NCBI GenBank assembly: GCA_024711415.1
Contig: JANJSW010000164.1
Span: 1-5,918, forward strand
DNA from: Thermomonas sp.
GTDB lineage: Bacteria > Pseudomonadota > Gammaproteobacteria > Xanthomonadales > Xanthomonadaceae
DNA: 5,918 nt
Direction: 5' to 3'
Position numbers and translations under genes: made by a program. Shown here one piece after another: positions 1-5,918 of this stretch; the stretch's first letter is position 1, and the number at the start of each line of letters is the position of its first letter. The notes under the pieces were generated by a model. The model made no database searches. It was not told the DNA's origin and saw only the letters and a list, made by a program, of their open reading frames with translations.

Positions 1-438
1 CGGCATGTGCACGCGGTGGTAGTCGCGCGGCGACAGGTACACGGTGGCGAAGCTGCCGTCGCGGAACGGCGCGGCATCGGCCTCGCTGCCCAGCAGCTCG
101 GCGGCGGTGAAGCCCTGGCCCTTGGCCTGGAAGATGTGGCCCTCGACGATCGGCCCGCACTGGCTGATGTGGCCGTCGGCTGGCATCAGCAGGGCGCGCG
201 GGTCGGCGTCGGGCGTGCGTGCGCCGGGCTTCAGCGCGCGGGTGAAGAAGGCGTTGAAGCTGGGATAGGCAGTGGGGTCAGGCTCCGCCGCTTCCGACAG
301 GTCCACGCCGAACCGGCGGGTGACGGTGTCGATCAGCCACTGCTTGAGCCCGCGGTTCTTGGAATAGGCCAGCCGCCGCGCCAGCGATGACAGCAGGCGG
401 TGCGGCAGGACGTAGGTGAGGGCGGTGATCGGGCTCAT
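1..438 (-). CDS. psd: Phosphatidylserine decarboxylase proenzyme, N-terminal part (cut by window edge)
   Basis: This enzyme decarboxylates phosphatidylserine to phosphatidylethanolamine at the inner membrane, the last step of PE synthesis. The first 146 codons are visible, reading leftward from an ATG at 438-436; the rest lies beyond position 1. Close matches to E. coli Psd (from memory) are [13 protein letters not shown] (residues 58-70), MPADGHISQ (85-93), IFQAKG (102-107) and [13 protein letters not shown] (134-146). D88 lines up with catalytic Asp90 of E. coli, and H141 and H144 with His144 and His147. The C-terminal LGST self-cleavage site, which makes the pyruvoyl cofactor, is outside the window, so completeness cannot be judged. 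The start overlaps the stop of the upstream SCO gene as ATGA, and an AAGG at 449-446 lies 7 nt before it as a plausible ribosome site. The two genes are therefore probably co-transcribed and translationally coupled. The family identification is secure. Confidence 0.95.
   Translation of the reverse strand, partial: MSPITALTYVLPHRLLSSLARRLAYSKNRGLKQWLIDTVTRRFGVDLSEAAEPDPTAYPSFNAFFTRALKPGARTPDADPRALLMPADGHISQCGPIVEGHIFQAKGQGFTAAELLGSEADAAPFRDGSFATVYLSPRDYHRVHMP
435..438 (-). other. ATGA stop/start overlap between the SCO gene and psd
   Basis: On the minus strand, positions 438-435 read ATGA: ATG starts psd (438-436) and TGA stops the SCO gene (437-435). Such 4-nt overlaps usually mean that ribosomes finishing the first gene re-initiate on the second. 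The overlap is seen directly; the coupling is inferred. Confidence 0.85.
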
Positions 439-1073
439 CGGGCGGCCTTGGTCAGCATTTCAAGGTCGGCGGCAATGCCTTTCACGTCGAACGGCGGCTG
501 GGTCACGCCGGCCATGCGCGCCTGCGGGTCCAGCAGCACCAGCGCGGCGCTGTGGTCGATGCTGTAGTCGGCCGGGTCGCCACTGGCGCCGGGCACCTTC
601 ATGAACACCAGCGACAGCGAGCGGGCGAACGCCTCCAGCTGCGGCAGCGGCGCGGTGGCGGCCAGCGAGTCGGGGTGGAAGGCGCGGGCGTACTGGGCCA
701 CCAGCTGCGGGGTGTCGCGCTCCGGATCGGCCGAAACGAACAGCACGCGCGGGCGGATGTCCGCGGGCAGCGCCGCCCATTGCTTCTGCGCCCCGGCCAG
801 TTCCGCCAGGGTGGTGGGGCAGACGTCCGGGCAGTGGGTGAAGCCCAGGAACACCACCGTCCAGTGGCCTTTCAGCGCCGCCTTATCCAGCACCTTGCCC
901 CCGTCCTGCTGCAGCGCGAACGCCGGCAGCTCGCGCGGGGTGGGCAGCAGGGTCACCGCGCGGGTGGCGGGTAGGGCGGGCGCGGCCGGCGCGTGCAGGC
1001 GCTGCGAGGCCCACAGCCCCAGCCCGGCGGCGAGGGCGGCGACGATCAACACGGGGACAAGGCGTCGGGACAT
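435..1073 (-). CDS. SCO1/SenC-family copper chaperone / thioredoxin-like protein
   Basis: This is a 212-residue membrane-anchored periplasmic protein of the SCO1/SenC/PrrC family. Family members deliver copper to the CuA site of cytochrome c oxidase or keep its cysteines reduced. A short basic start (MSRR) and a hydrophobic segment at about residues 5-22 form an uncleaved anchor or signal. The thioredoxin-like domain follows from about residue 45. FTHCPDVCP (78-86) supplies the CxxxC copper ligands C81 and C85; SADPERDTP (114-122) is the usual SCO motif; the third ligand is H174 in YSIDHSA. All key residues are present and the length is typical. I chose the ATG at 1073-1071 because the hydrophobic anchor starts just after it. 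An in-frame GTG at 1118 would add 15 residues before the anchor and would start upstream of the candidate promoter. No strong Shine-Dalgarno precedes either start. The gene ends in an ATGA overlap with psd. No oxidase genes are visible nearby, so its client is unknown. Confidence 0.93.
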   Translation of the reverse strand: MSRRLVPVLIVAALAAGLGLWASQRLHAPAAPALPATRAVTLLPTPRELPAFALQQDGGKVLDKAALKGHWTVVFLGFTHCPDVCPTTLAELAGAQKQWAALPADIRPRVLFVSADPERDTPQLVAQYARAFHPDSLAATAPLPQLEAFARSLSLVFMKVPGASGDPADYSIDHSAALVLLDPQARMAGVTQPPFDVKGIAADLEMLTKAAR

Positions 1074-1100
1074 GAACGTCTGGCATGGAAGCGGCCCGCC

Positions 1101-1106
1101 ATGATA
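1101..1106 (-). promoter_or_regulatory. Candidate -10 element for the SCO-psd unit
   Basis: Read on the minus strand, 1106-1101 is TATCAT, 5 of 6 matches to the sigma-70 -10 consensus. It would place the transcription start near 1094, giving a leader of about 20 nt before the ATG at 1073. No good -35 hexamer is visible at normal spacing; the best is CTGAAG about 19 nt upstream. In such GC-rich DNA an AT-rich hexamer in a short divergent gap is suggestive only. Confidence 0.3.
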
Positions 1107-1121
1107 CCGGGGTGCCACCGC

Positions 1122-1127
1122 TATACT
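1122..1127 (+). promoter_or_regulatory. Candidate -10 element for prmB-aroC
   Basis: TATACT matches the sigma-70 -10 consensus at 5 of 6 positions and is one of the few AT-rich hexamers in the divergent gap. A start near 1134 would leave about 20 nt of leader before the prmB ATG at 1155. There is no recognisable -35 at 16-18 nt upstream and no TGn extension, so this is a weak call based on composition and location. Confidence 0.33.
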
Positions 1128-1154
1128 TCAGCGCCTTGCCCAGCTGTTGCCGCC

Positions 1155-2099
1155 ATGTCCCAGGAACTGCAGACCATCATCGACCTGATCCGCTACGGCG
1201 CCAGCCGGTTCAACGCGGCGGGGCTGACCTTCGGCCACAGCTTCGACAATGCGCTGGACGAGGCGACCCAGCTGACCCTGCACGCCCTGCACCTGCCGCA
1301 CGACCTGTCGCCGGTGTACGGCAACGCCCGTGTCACCGAGGCGGAAAAGGAAGAGGTGCTGGGTCTGTTCCTGCGCCGCATCGAAGAGCGCATCCCGGCC
1401 TGCTACCTGACCGGCGAAGCCTGGTTCGCCGGCCTGAGTTTCAAGTCCGACAAGCGCGCGCTGGTGCCGCGCTCGCCGATCGCCGAGCTGATCGAATCCG
1501 GCTTCCAGCCGTGGCTGGGCGACCGCGACGTGCGCCGCGCGCTGGACCTGTGCACCGGCTCCGGCTGCATTGCGATTGCGATGGCGCACTACAACCCGGA
1601 CTGGCACGTGGACGGCGTGGACATCAGCGACGACGCGCTGGCGCTGTCGCGCGAGAACGAAAAGCGCCTGCACGTGCAGAACGTACGCTTCCTGAAGTCC
1701 GACCTGTTCGCCGGCCTGACCGGCGAGCGCTACGACCTGATCGTCACCAATCCGCCCTACGTCACCAACGACGAAACCGACGCGCTGCCGCGCGAATACG
1801 CGCACGAGCCGGAACTGGGCCTGCGCGCGGGCGACGACGGCCTGGACCTGTGCCTGCGCATCCTGCGCGACGCGCCGCTGCACCTGTCGGAAGACGGCCT
1901 GCTGATCTGCGAAGTGGGCGAGGCCGAGCAGGCGCTGGTCAAGCTGCTGCCGGAGCTGCCGCTGGCGTGGGTGGAGTTCAAAGTTGGGCAGATGGGCATC
2001 TTCGTGGCCGAGTGCGCCGACCTGATCGAGCACAACGCCCGCATCACCCAGCTGGCCGCCGCGCGTGAAGCGGGCGCGCCGCCGGCGGGGCTGTTCTGA
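1155..2099 (+). CDS. prmB: 50S ribosomal protein L3 N5-glutamine methyltransferase
   Basis: This 314-residue SAM-dependent methyltransferase is predicted to methylate the side-chain amide of a glutamine in ribosomal protein L3, a modification linked to 50S assembly. An N-terminal helical substrate-binding region (about 1-95) is followed by a Rossmann-fold domain. [13 protein letters not shown] (130-142) is the SAM-binding motif I; GVDIS (154-158) ends the second strand; NPPY (199-202) is the catalytic signature of amide-nitrogen methyltransferases; and [18 protein letters not shown] (214-231) is shared by PrmB and PrmC. The segment [11 protein letters not shown] (104-114) points to PrmB, because PrmC (HemK, acting on release factors) has a PRPETE-type sequence there. 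The ATG at 1155 gives the usual family N-terminus, [12 protein letters not shown]. Upstream in-frame starts would run back into the divergent SCO gene. No clear Shine-Dalgarno is visible. aroC starts 4 bp after the stop, so the two are probably one transcript. Confidence 0.95.
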   Translation: MSQELQTIIDLIRYGASRFNAAGLTFGHSFDNALDEATQLTLHALHLPHDLSPVYGNARVTEAEKEEVLGLFLRRIEERIPACYLTGEAWFAGLSFKSDKRALVPRSPIAELIESGFQPWLGDRDVRRALDLCTGSGCIAIAMAHYNPDWHVDGVDISDDALALSRENEKRLHVQNVRFLKSDLFAGLTGERYDLIVTNPPYVTNDETDALPREYAHEPELGLRAGDDGLDLCLRILRDAPLHLSEDGLLICEVGEAEQALVKLLPELPLAWVEFKVGQMGIFVAECADLIEHNARITQLAAAREAGAPPAGLF

Positions 2100-2103
2100 T
2101 TCG

Positions 2104-3213
2104 ATGAACAGCTTCGGCCACCTGCTGCGCGTCACCACCTTCGGCGAATCGCACGGGCCGGCCATCGGCTGCGTCCTCGACGGCTGCCCGCCGGGCATTG
2201 CCATCGCACCGGAAGACTTCGCCCACGACCTCGCGCGGCGCGCCACCGGCAAGACCCGGCATACCTCGGCGCGGCACGAGGCGGACGAGGTGGAGATCCT
2301 CTCCGGCGTGTACGAGGGCGTCACCACCGGCACCCCGATTGCCCTGCTGATCCGCAATACCGACCAGCGCAGCAAGGACTACAGCGCCATCGCCGCGCAG
2401 TTCCGCCCCGGCCACGCCGACTACAGCTACTGGCAGAAGTACGGCATCCGCGATCCGCGCGGCGGCGGGCGTTCCAGTGCGCGCGAGACCACGATGCGCG
2501 TGGCCGCGGCGGTCATCGCCAAGAAATGGTTGGCGCAGCGCGGCGTCACCGTGCGCGGTTGCATGACCGCGATCGGCGAGGTGGTGCCGCGTGCGCAGGA
2601 CTGGAGCGCGGTGGAAGACAACCCGTTCTTCTGGCCCTGCGCGGAACAGGTGGCGGAGCTGGAAACCTACATGGACGCGCTGCGCAAGTCCGGCGATTCG
2701 GTCGGCGCGCGCGTGCTGGTGGTGGCCGACGGCGTGCCGCCGGGCTGGGGCGAGCCGATCTACGGCAAGCTCGATGGCGAGCTGGCGGCGGCGATGATGT
2801 CGATCAATGCGGTCAAGGGCGTGGAGATCGGCGACGGCTTTGCCTCCGTCGCGCAAAAAGGCAGCGAGCACCGCGACGTGATGACGCCGGCGGGCTTCCT
2901 GTCCAACCATGCCGGCGGCATCCTCGGCGGCATCTCCACCGGCCAGCAGGTGTCGGTGTCGGTGGCGTTCAAGCCGACCTCCAGCCTGCGCCTGCCGGTG
3001 CAGGGGCTGGACGTGGATGGCAACGTGGTCGACGTGGTCACCACCGGCCGCCATGACCCCTGCGTGGGCATCCGCGCCACGCCCATCTGCGAGGCCATGC
3101 TGGCGCTGGTGCTGATGGACCAGGCGCTGCGCCACCGCGCGCAGTGCGGCGACGTGGGCGAAGTCGCGCCGCGCATCGCCGGCACCACTTCCATTACCGA
3201 CACCAAACGATAG
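2104..3213 (+). CDS. aroC: Chorismate synthase
   Basis: This enzyme converts 5-enolpyruvylshikimate-3-phosphate to chorismate, the seventh step of the shikimate pathway and the common precursor of aromatic amino acids, folate and quinones. It is cytoplasmic, needs reduced FMN and is normally a homotetramer. The 369-residue product has all three family signatures: GESHGPAIG (14-22) with conserved H17, RPGHAD (101-106) with the second conserved histidine H104, [10 protein letters not shown] (120-129), and [10 protein letters not shown] (316-325) with D318. The length is typical of the bacterial bifunctional-flavin-independent class. I chose the ATG at 2104 because [18 protein letters not shown] is the standard N-terminus; an in-frame ATG at 2065 would lie inside prmB and add unconserved arginine-rich sequence. 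The only SD-like purine run (GGCGGGG at 2084-2090) is 13 nt upstream, so translation may depend on coupling to prmB, whose stop is 4 bp before the start. Confidence 0.97.
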   Translation: MNSFGHLLRVTTFGESHGPAIGCVLDGCPPGIAIAPEDFAHDLARRATGKTRHTSARHEADEVEILSGVYEGVTTGTPIALLIRNTDQRSKDYSAIAAQFRPGHADYSYWQKYGIRDPRGGGRSSARETTMRVAAAVIAKKWLAQRGVTVRGCMTAIGEVVPRAQDWSAVEDNPFFWPCAEQVAELETYMDALRKSGDSVGARVLVVADGVPPGWGEPIYGKLDGELAAAMMSINAVKGVEIGDGFASVAQKGSEHRDVMTPAGFLSNHAGGILGGISTGQQVSVSVAFKPTSSLRLPVQGLDVDGNVVDVVTTGRHDPCVGIRATPICEAMLALVLMDQALRHRAQCGDVGEVAPRIAGTTSITDTKR

Positions 3214-3256
3214 CGGCGCGCCGCCGGCTTGGCCCCCACGGGCAGCAGCGCGCCGC
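3213..3256 (+). other. GC-rich stem-loop candidate at the aroC stop codon
   Basis: GCGGCGCGC at 3213-3221 is the exact reverse complement of GCGCGCCGC at 3248-3256. Inside, GCCC (3232-3235) can pair with GGGC (3240-3243) around a 4-nt loop, flanked by GCT (3227-3229) with AGC (3244-3246). The hairpin begins at the last base of the aroC stop codon. No T-run follows on either strand, so it does not fit a standard intrinsic terminator. It may be an mRNA 3'-end stabiliser or chance structure in GC-rich DNA. Confidence 0.3.
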
Positions 3257-3328
3257 AGCGGCATACGCAGGCAACCCCCATTCCCCGCAGGCGCCTCGAC
3301 GCGCCGCATGCAGATCCCGAGGCAACAG
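3214..3328. other. aroC-asd intergenic region
   Basis: This 115-bp stretch is the longest non-coding gap in the window. It holds the GC-rich stem-loop candidate at its left end and the asd ribosome binding site at its right end. I see no convincing sigma-70 promoter: CATACG at 3262-3267 resembles a -10, but the nearest TTG-containing hexamer (TTGGCC, 3229-3234) is 27 bp away. There is no lysine-riboswitch-like structure that I can recognise. Because the gap is longer than the others, asd may have its own promoter, but the sequence does not show it plainly. Confidence 0.5.
3319..3322 (+). promoter_or_regulatory. Ribosome binding site of asd
   Basis: GAGG lies 6 nt before the ATG at 3329. This supports that start over the in-frame ATG at 3308, which has no purine-rich sequence upstream. 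Confidence 0.7.
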
Positions 3329-4369
3329 ATGAGCAAGCAATACAAGGTGGCCGTAGTCGGCGCGACCGGCGCGGTGGGCGAGACGATGCTGTCGATCCTG
3401 GCCGAGCGTGATTTCCCGGTCGGCGAGCTGGTGGCGCTGGCCAGCGAGCGTTCGGCCGGCGGCAAGGTCGAGTTCGGCGACGAAGAGCTGGTGGTGCAGG
3501 ACCTGGCGACGTTCGACCCCTCGGGCGTCGACATCGCGCTGTTCTCCGCCGGCGGCTCGGTGTCGAAGGAGTACGCGCCGAAGTTCGCCGCCGCCGGCGC
3601 GGTGGTGATCGACAACTCCTCGACCTTCCGCTACGACGACGACGTGCCGCTGGTGGTCAGCGAGGTGAATCCGGAGCAGGCGCGCAACCGCCCGCGCGGC
3701 ATCATCGCCAATCCCAACTGCTCCACCATGCAGCTGATGCCGGTGCTGGCGCCGATCCACAAGCTGTACGGCATCGAGCGCGTCAACGTGGCCACCTACC
3801 AGTCGGTTTCCGGCGGCGGCCGCAGCGCGATGGAGGAGCTGGGCCGGCAGACCGCGGCGCTGCTCAGTTTCCAGGACCCGGCGCCGTCGAAGTTCCCGGT
3901 GCAGATCGCGTTCAACCTGATCCCGCACATCGACGAGTTCCAGCCCAACGGCTACACCAAGGAAGAGATGAAGCTGGTGTGGGAGACGCAGAAGATCCTC
4001 GGCGATGCGTCCATCCAGGTGAACCCCACCGCGGTGCGCGTGCCGGTGTTCTTCGGCCACTCGGAAGCGGTGAACATCGAGACGAAGAAGAAGATCACCC
4101 CGGACGAGGCGCGCACGCTGCTGCGCAAGGCGCCGGGCGTGGAAGTGGTGGACGAGCACAAGGCCGGCGGCTACCCGACGCCGGTGACCCACGCCTCGGG
4201 CAAGGACCCGGTGTTCGTGGGCCGCATCCGCGAGGACCTGTCGCACCCGCGCGGGCTCAACCTGTGGGTGGTGGCCGACAACATCCGCAAGGGCGCGGCG
4301 TTGAACGCGGTGCAGATCGCCGAGCTGCTGGTGGCGGAAGGCTTGCCGCCGAAGGCCGCGCGCAGCTAG
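3329..4369 (+). CDS. asd: Aspartate-semialdehyde dehydrogenase
   Basis: This enzyme reduces beta-aspartyl phosphate to aspartate semialdehyde with NADPH, the branch-point step toward lysine, diaminopimelate, threonine and methionine. The product has 346 residues. VAVVGATGAVG (7-17) is the NADP-binding glycine loop; SAGGS (73-77) and DNSSTFR (95-101) are conserved dinucleotide and substrate regions. NPNCST (128-133) holds the catalytic thiol C131. RVPVFFGHSEAV (237-248) holds R237 and H244, spaced like Arg267 and His274 of E. coli Asd, the substrate-binding arginine and acid-base histidine. The style (length, GATGAVG start, GHSEAV) fits the class found in Gram-positives, mycobacteria and many proteobacteria, not the longer E. 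coli class. GAGG 6 nt upstream supports the ATG at 3329; the ATG at 3308 would add seven unconserved residues. fimV follows after 34 bp with no visible terminator, so read-through into fimV is likely. Confidence 0.97.
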   Translation: MSKQYKVAVVGATGAVGETMLSILAERDFPVGELVALASERSAGGKVEFGDEELVVQDLATFDPSGVDIALFSAGGSVSKEYAPKFAAAGAVVIDNSSTFRYDDDVPLVVSEVNPEQARNRPRGIIANPNCSTMQLMPVLAPIHKLYGIERVNVATYQSVSGGGRSAMEELGRQTAALLSFQDPAPSKFPVQIAFNLIPHIDEFQPNGYTKEEMKLVWETQKILGDASIQVNPTAVRVPVFFGHSEAVNIETKKKITPDEARTLLRKAPGVEVVDEHKAGGYPTPVTHASGKDPVFVGRIREDLSHPRGLNLWVVADNIRKGAALNAVQIAELLVAEGLPPKAARS

Positions 4370-4394
4370 AGTCACGACGCCAATGGCGGGGGAT

Positions 4395-4398
4395 GGAG
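4395..4398 (+). promoter_or_regulatory. Ribosome binding site of fimV, deciding a GTG start
   Basis: GGAG lies 5 nt before the GTG at 4404. The in-frame ATG at 4383 would place this sequence inside the coding region and has no well-spaced purine run of its own. The GTG is therefore the better start. Confidence 0.65.
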
Positions 4399-4403
4399 TA
4401 CAC

Positions 4404-5918
4404 GTGATCAGGACATTGCGTACAGCGGTGGTGGCCGCGCTGTTGCTGGCGGCGGGCAATGCGTGGGCGCTCGGCCTGGGGCAGATCCAGGTCAAGAGCA
4501 AGCGCAACCAGCCGCTGCTGGCGGAAATTCCCATCGTCTCCACCACCCCCGGCGAGCTGGCGGCGCTGCAGGCGCGGCTGGCCTCGCCGGAAACCTTCCG
4601 CCGGGTCGGCCTGGCGCCGCCCAGCGGCGTCGCCGCCGACCTGCAGTTCAGCCTCGGCAGCGATGCCAGGGGCAGGCCGGTCATCCGCGTCACCACGATC
4701 CGCCCGGTCGAACAGCCGGTGCTGAGTTTCCTGATCGAGGTGGACTGGGGCGCCGGTCGGCTGGTGCGCGAGTATTCGGCGCTGATGGATGCGCCCAACA
4801 CCGCCGGCGCGGCGCTGCCGCCGCCGGTAAGTGCGCCGCAGACTCCGGCCCCGGCGCTGGTGCAGCGTCCTGCGCCGGTGGTGCCGGCTTCGGCACCGGA
4901 TGCCGTCGCCAATCCGCCGCGGCCCGCGCCCGTGCCCGCGCCAGCAGCGGCGGAAAGGTCAGCGCCCACGAATGCTGTGCCGGTGTCGCAGCCGGCCCGG
5001 CCTGCGCCGGTTGCGGTGGCGCCCATCCCCGCGTTCGAACCCGAGCCGGCTGCGGATCCCGTGCAGTACGGCCCGATCAAGCCGGGCGAATCGCTGTCCA
5101 GGATCGCCAGCGGGCTGGATCTGCGCCGCAGCTTCAGCCTCGAACAGACCATGCTGGCGCTGCTGCAGGCCAATCCCGACGCCTTCCTGGGGGACGACGT
5201 CAACCGCCTGCGCAGCGGCGCGGTGCTGCGGGTGCCGAGCCGCGAGGACGTGGCGAAGATCAGCGCCGAGGAAGCCGCGCAGGTGGTGCATCAGCAGGCC
5301 CGCCAGTGGCGGCAGGCGCGACGTGCGGTGCGCCAGCCGGAAGCAGTGCCGGCAGCGAATGCCGCTAGCGTCGCCAGCGCCCCGGCGGCGGTCAAGCCGG
5401 CAGGACCGAAACCGGCGCCTGCGTCCAGTGTGAAAGCGCCCGCGGCCAAGCCCGCAGCGGTGGCAGCCGCGGCCAAGCCGGTCCCGGCGGCAGCGCCGCG
5501 GCGGGAAGAAGCGCGCCTGCAGATCGTGCCGCCAACGGCACCGGGCAAGGCCACGGGCAACAAATCCGGCACCAGCGCCGGTGGCGAGGGCAGCATGCTG
5601 CAACAGGAATTGCGTCAGCGCGACGAGGACATCGCGGCCAAGTCGGCCGAGATCGGCGAGTTGAAGGAGCGTCTGGCGGAGCTGGAAAAGCTCAAGGACG
5701 AACAGCAGAAACTGCTGTCGCTGAAGGACAGTGAGCTTGCCGCCGCGCAGGCGCGCCTGGCCGAAAGCAATCGGGCGGCGCAGGCCATGGCCTCCGCACC
5801 CGCCACCAAGGCCACCACCCAGCAGGCTGTCCCTGCCGAAGCCGCGGACAAGGGCACGGTGATGCCGTGGCTGTGGGGTGGCCTGGGCGTGATCGCACTG
5901 GCGCTGCTGGCCTGGCTG
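4404..5918 (+). CDS. fimV: FimV/HubP-family polar hub protein, N-terminal part (cut by window edge)
   Basis: FimV is an inner-membrane, peptidoglycan-binding protein that organises the cell pole and is needed for type IV pilus assembly and twitching (known for Pseudomonas FimV and Vibrio HubP). The open frame runs 505 codons to the window end without a stop. Residues 1-22 form a signal peptide with likely cleavage at AWA|LGLG. Residues 23-131 are the FimV N-terminal domain (LGLGQIQVKSK to GRLVREYSALMDAP). A Pro/Ala-rich linker spans about 132-219. A LysM-like FimV core follows at about 220-283 (YGPIKPGESLSRIA, MLALLQANPDAF, NRLRSGAVLRVPSRED). A second Ala/Pro/Lys-rich linker covers about 284-397, and a charged coiled coil about 398-457. 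From W489 a hydrophobic segment begins, the expected single membrane span. The cytoplasmic acidic and TPR-like C-terminal part lies beyond 5918. The GTG start is preferred over an in-frame ATG at 4383 because GGAG sits 5 nt before it and it gives a compact signal peptide. The gene starts 34 bp after asd. Confidence 0.93.
   Translation, partial: MIRTLRTAVVAALLLAAGNAWALGLGQIQVKSKRNQPLLAEIPIVSTTPGELAALQARLASPETFRRVGLAPPSGVAADLQFSLGSDARGRPVIRVTTIRPVEQPVLSFLIEVDWGAGRLVREYSALMDAPNTAGAALPPPVSAPQTPAPALVQRPAPVVPASAPDAVANPPRPAPVPAPAAAERSAPTNAVPVSQPARPAPVAVAPIPAFEPEPAADPVQYGPIKPGESLSRIASGLDLRRSFSLEQTMLALLQANPDAFLGDDVNRLRSGAVLRVPSREDVAKISAEEAAQVVHQQARQWRQARRAVRQPEAVPAANAASVASAPAAVKPAGPKPAPASSVKAPAAKPAAVAAAAKPVPAAAPRREEARLQIVPPTAPGKATGNKSGTSAGGEGSMLQQELRQRDEDIAAKSAEIGELKERLAELEKLKDEQQKLLSLKDSELAAAQARLAESNRAAQAMASAPATKATTQQAVPAEAADKGTVMPWLWGGLGVIALALLAWL
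5440..5479 (+). repeat. 13-nt direct repeat in the second FimV linker
   Basis: CCGCGGCCAAGCC occurs at 5440-5452 and again at 5467-5479, exactly 27 nt (nine codons) apart. Both copies encode Ala-Ala-Lys-Pro within an Ala/Pro/Lys-rich low-complexity stretch. The in-frame period suggests local duplication or slippage in a disordered linker, although biased composition alone could produce it. Confidence 0.45.

Noticed and set aside
1074..1118. Upstream GTG start (1118-1116) for the SCO gene
   Set aside because: It adds 15 unconserved residues before the membrane anchor and would begin upstream of the candidate promoter. The ATG at 1073 directly precedes a normal signal/anchor.
993..1154. 54-codon N-terminal extension of prmB
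   Set aside because: It would overlap the divergent SCO coding region, and the translated extension does not resemble Prm[13 protein letters not shown] from 1155 does.
2065..2103. Earlier ATG for aroC inside prmB
   Set aside because: The extra 13 residues are Arg-rich and not part of the chorismate synthase family. The ATG at 2104 gives the standard N-terminus.
1128..2375. 415-codon open frame on the minus strand across prmB
   Set aside because: It is antisense to a complete, motif-bearing prmB, with composition typical of a GC-rich shadow frame.
3229..3267. Possible sigma-70 promoter for asd (TTGGCC and CATACG)
   Set aside because: The spacing of 27 bp is too long and the -10 match is weak.
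2044..3615. 523-codon open frame on the minus strand across aroC
   Set aside because: It is a shadow of aroC and the start of asd. Its His/Arg/Ala-rich translation is not protein-like, and it has no domain or ribosome site.
4383..4403. In-frame ATG start for fimV
   Set aside because: It has no well-spaced Shine-Dalgarno and would put the GGAG at 4395 inside the gene. The GTG at 4404 fits both ribosome site and signal peptide better.
3194..5203. 669-codon open frame on the minus strand across asd and fimV
   Set aside because: It lies antisense to two well-recognised genes, has low-complexity Ala/Gly/Arg/His-rich sequence and no recognisable domain. Long antisense frames are expected in GC-rich coding DNA, where stop codons are rare.
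1..5918. Novel defence system, mobile element, CRISPR, tRNA/rRNA or riboswitch
   Set aside because: All coding space is taken by recognised housekeeping genes, the gaps are at most 115 bp, and no array, inverted terminal repeats, RNA-gene signature or foreign composition was seen.

Overview
The window is high-GC DNA (about 70 % by eye) densely packed with housekeeping genes on both strands. Protein content and gene order (prmB, aroC, asd, fimV in a row, with an SCO-family gene and psd running the other way) suggest a gammaproteobacterium of the Lysobacterales/Xanthomonadales, such as a Xanthomonas, Lysobacter, Luteimonas or Pseudoxanthomonas relative. This placement comes from memory of gene order and protein style; no search was run, and the genus is left open.

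Layout. Positions 1-1073 carry a leftward pair: an SCO1/SenC-type copper chaperone gene (1073 to 435) whose stop codon overlaps, as ATGA, the start of psd, phosphatidylserine decarboxylase (438 to beyond position 1, cut by the window edge). An 81-bp divergent gap (1074-1154) separates this pair from a rightward run: prmB (L3 glutamine methyltransferase, 1155-2099), aroC (chorismate synthase, 2104-3213), asd (aspartate-semialdehyde dehydrogenase, 3329-4369) and the 5' part of fimV (4404 to beyond 5918). prmB and aroC are 4 bp apart, aroC and asd 115 bp apart, and asd and fimV 34 bp apart. No gene-free stretch exceeds 115 bp.

How the genes relate. The leftward pair serves the cell envelope: SCO for copper delivery or thiol redox at cytochrome oxidase, Psd for phosphatidylethanolamine synthesis. 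The rightward run mixes translation (PrmB), the last common step of aromatic biosynthesis (AroC), the branch-point enzyme for lysine, threonine, methionine and diaminopimelate (Asd), and a polar peptidoglycan-binding hub for type IV pili (FimV). Spacing suggests co-transcription in blocks more than one shared pathway.

I see no mobile element, CRISPR array, tRNA or rRNA gene, phage gene or defence gene, and no convincing new system. The observations worth a second look are modest: start-site choices, overlapping divergent promoter candidates, a GC-rich hairpin on the aroC stop codon, and the low-complexity architecture of FimV.
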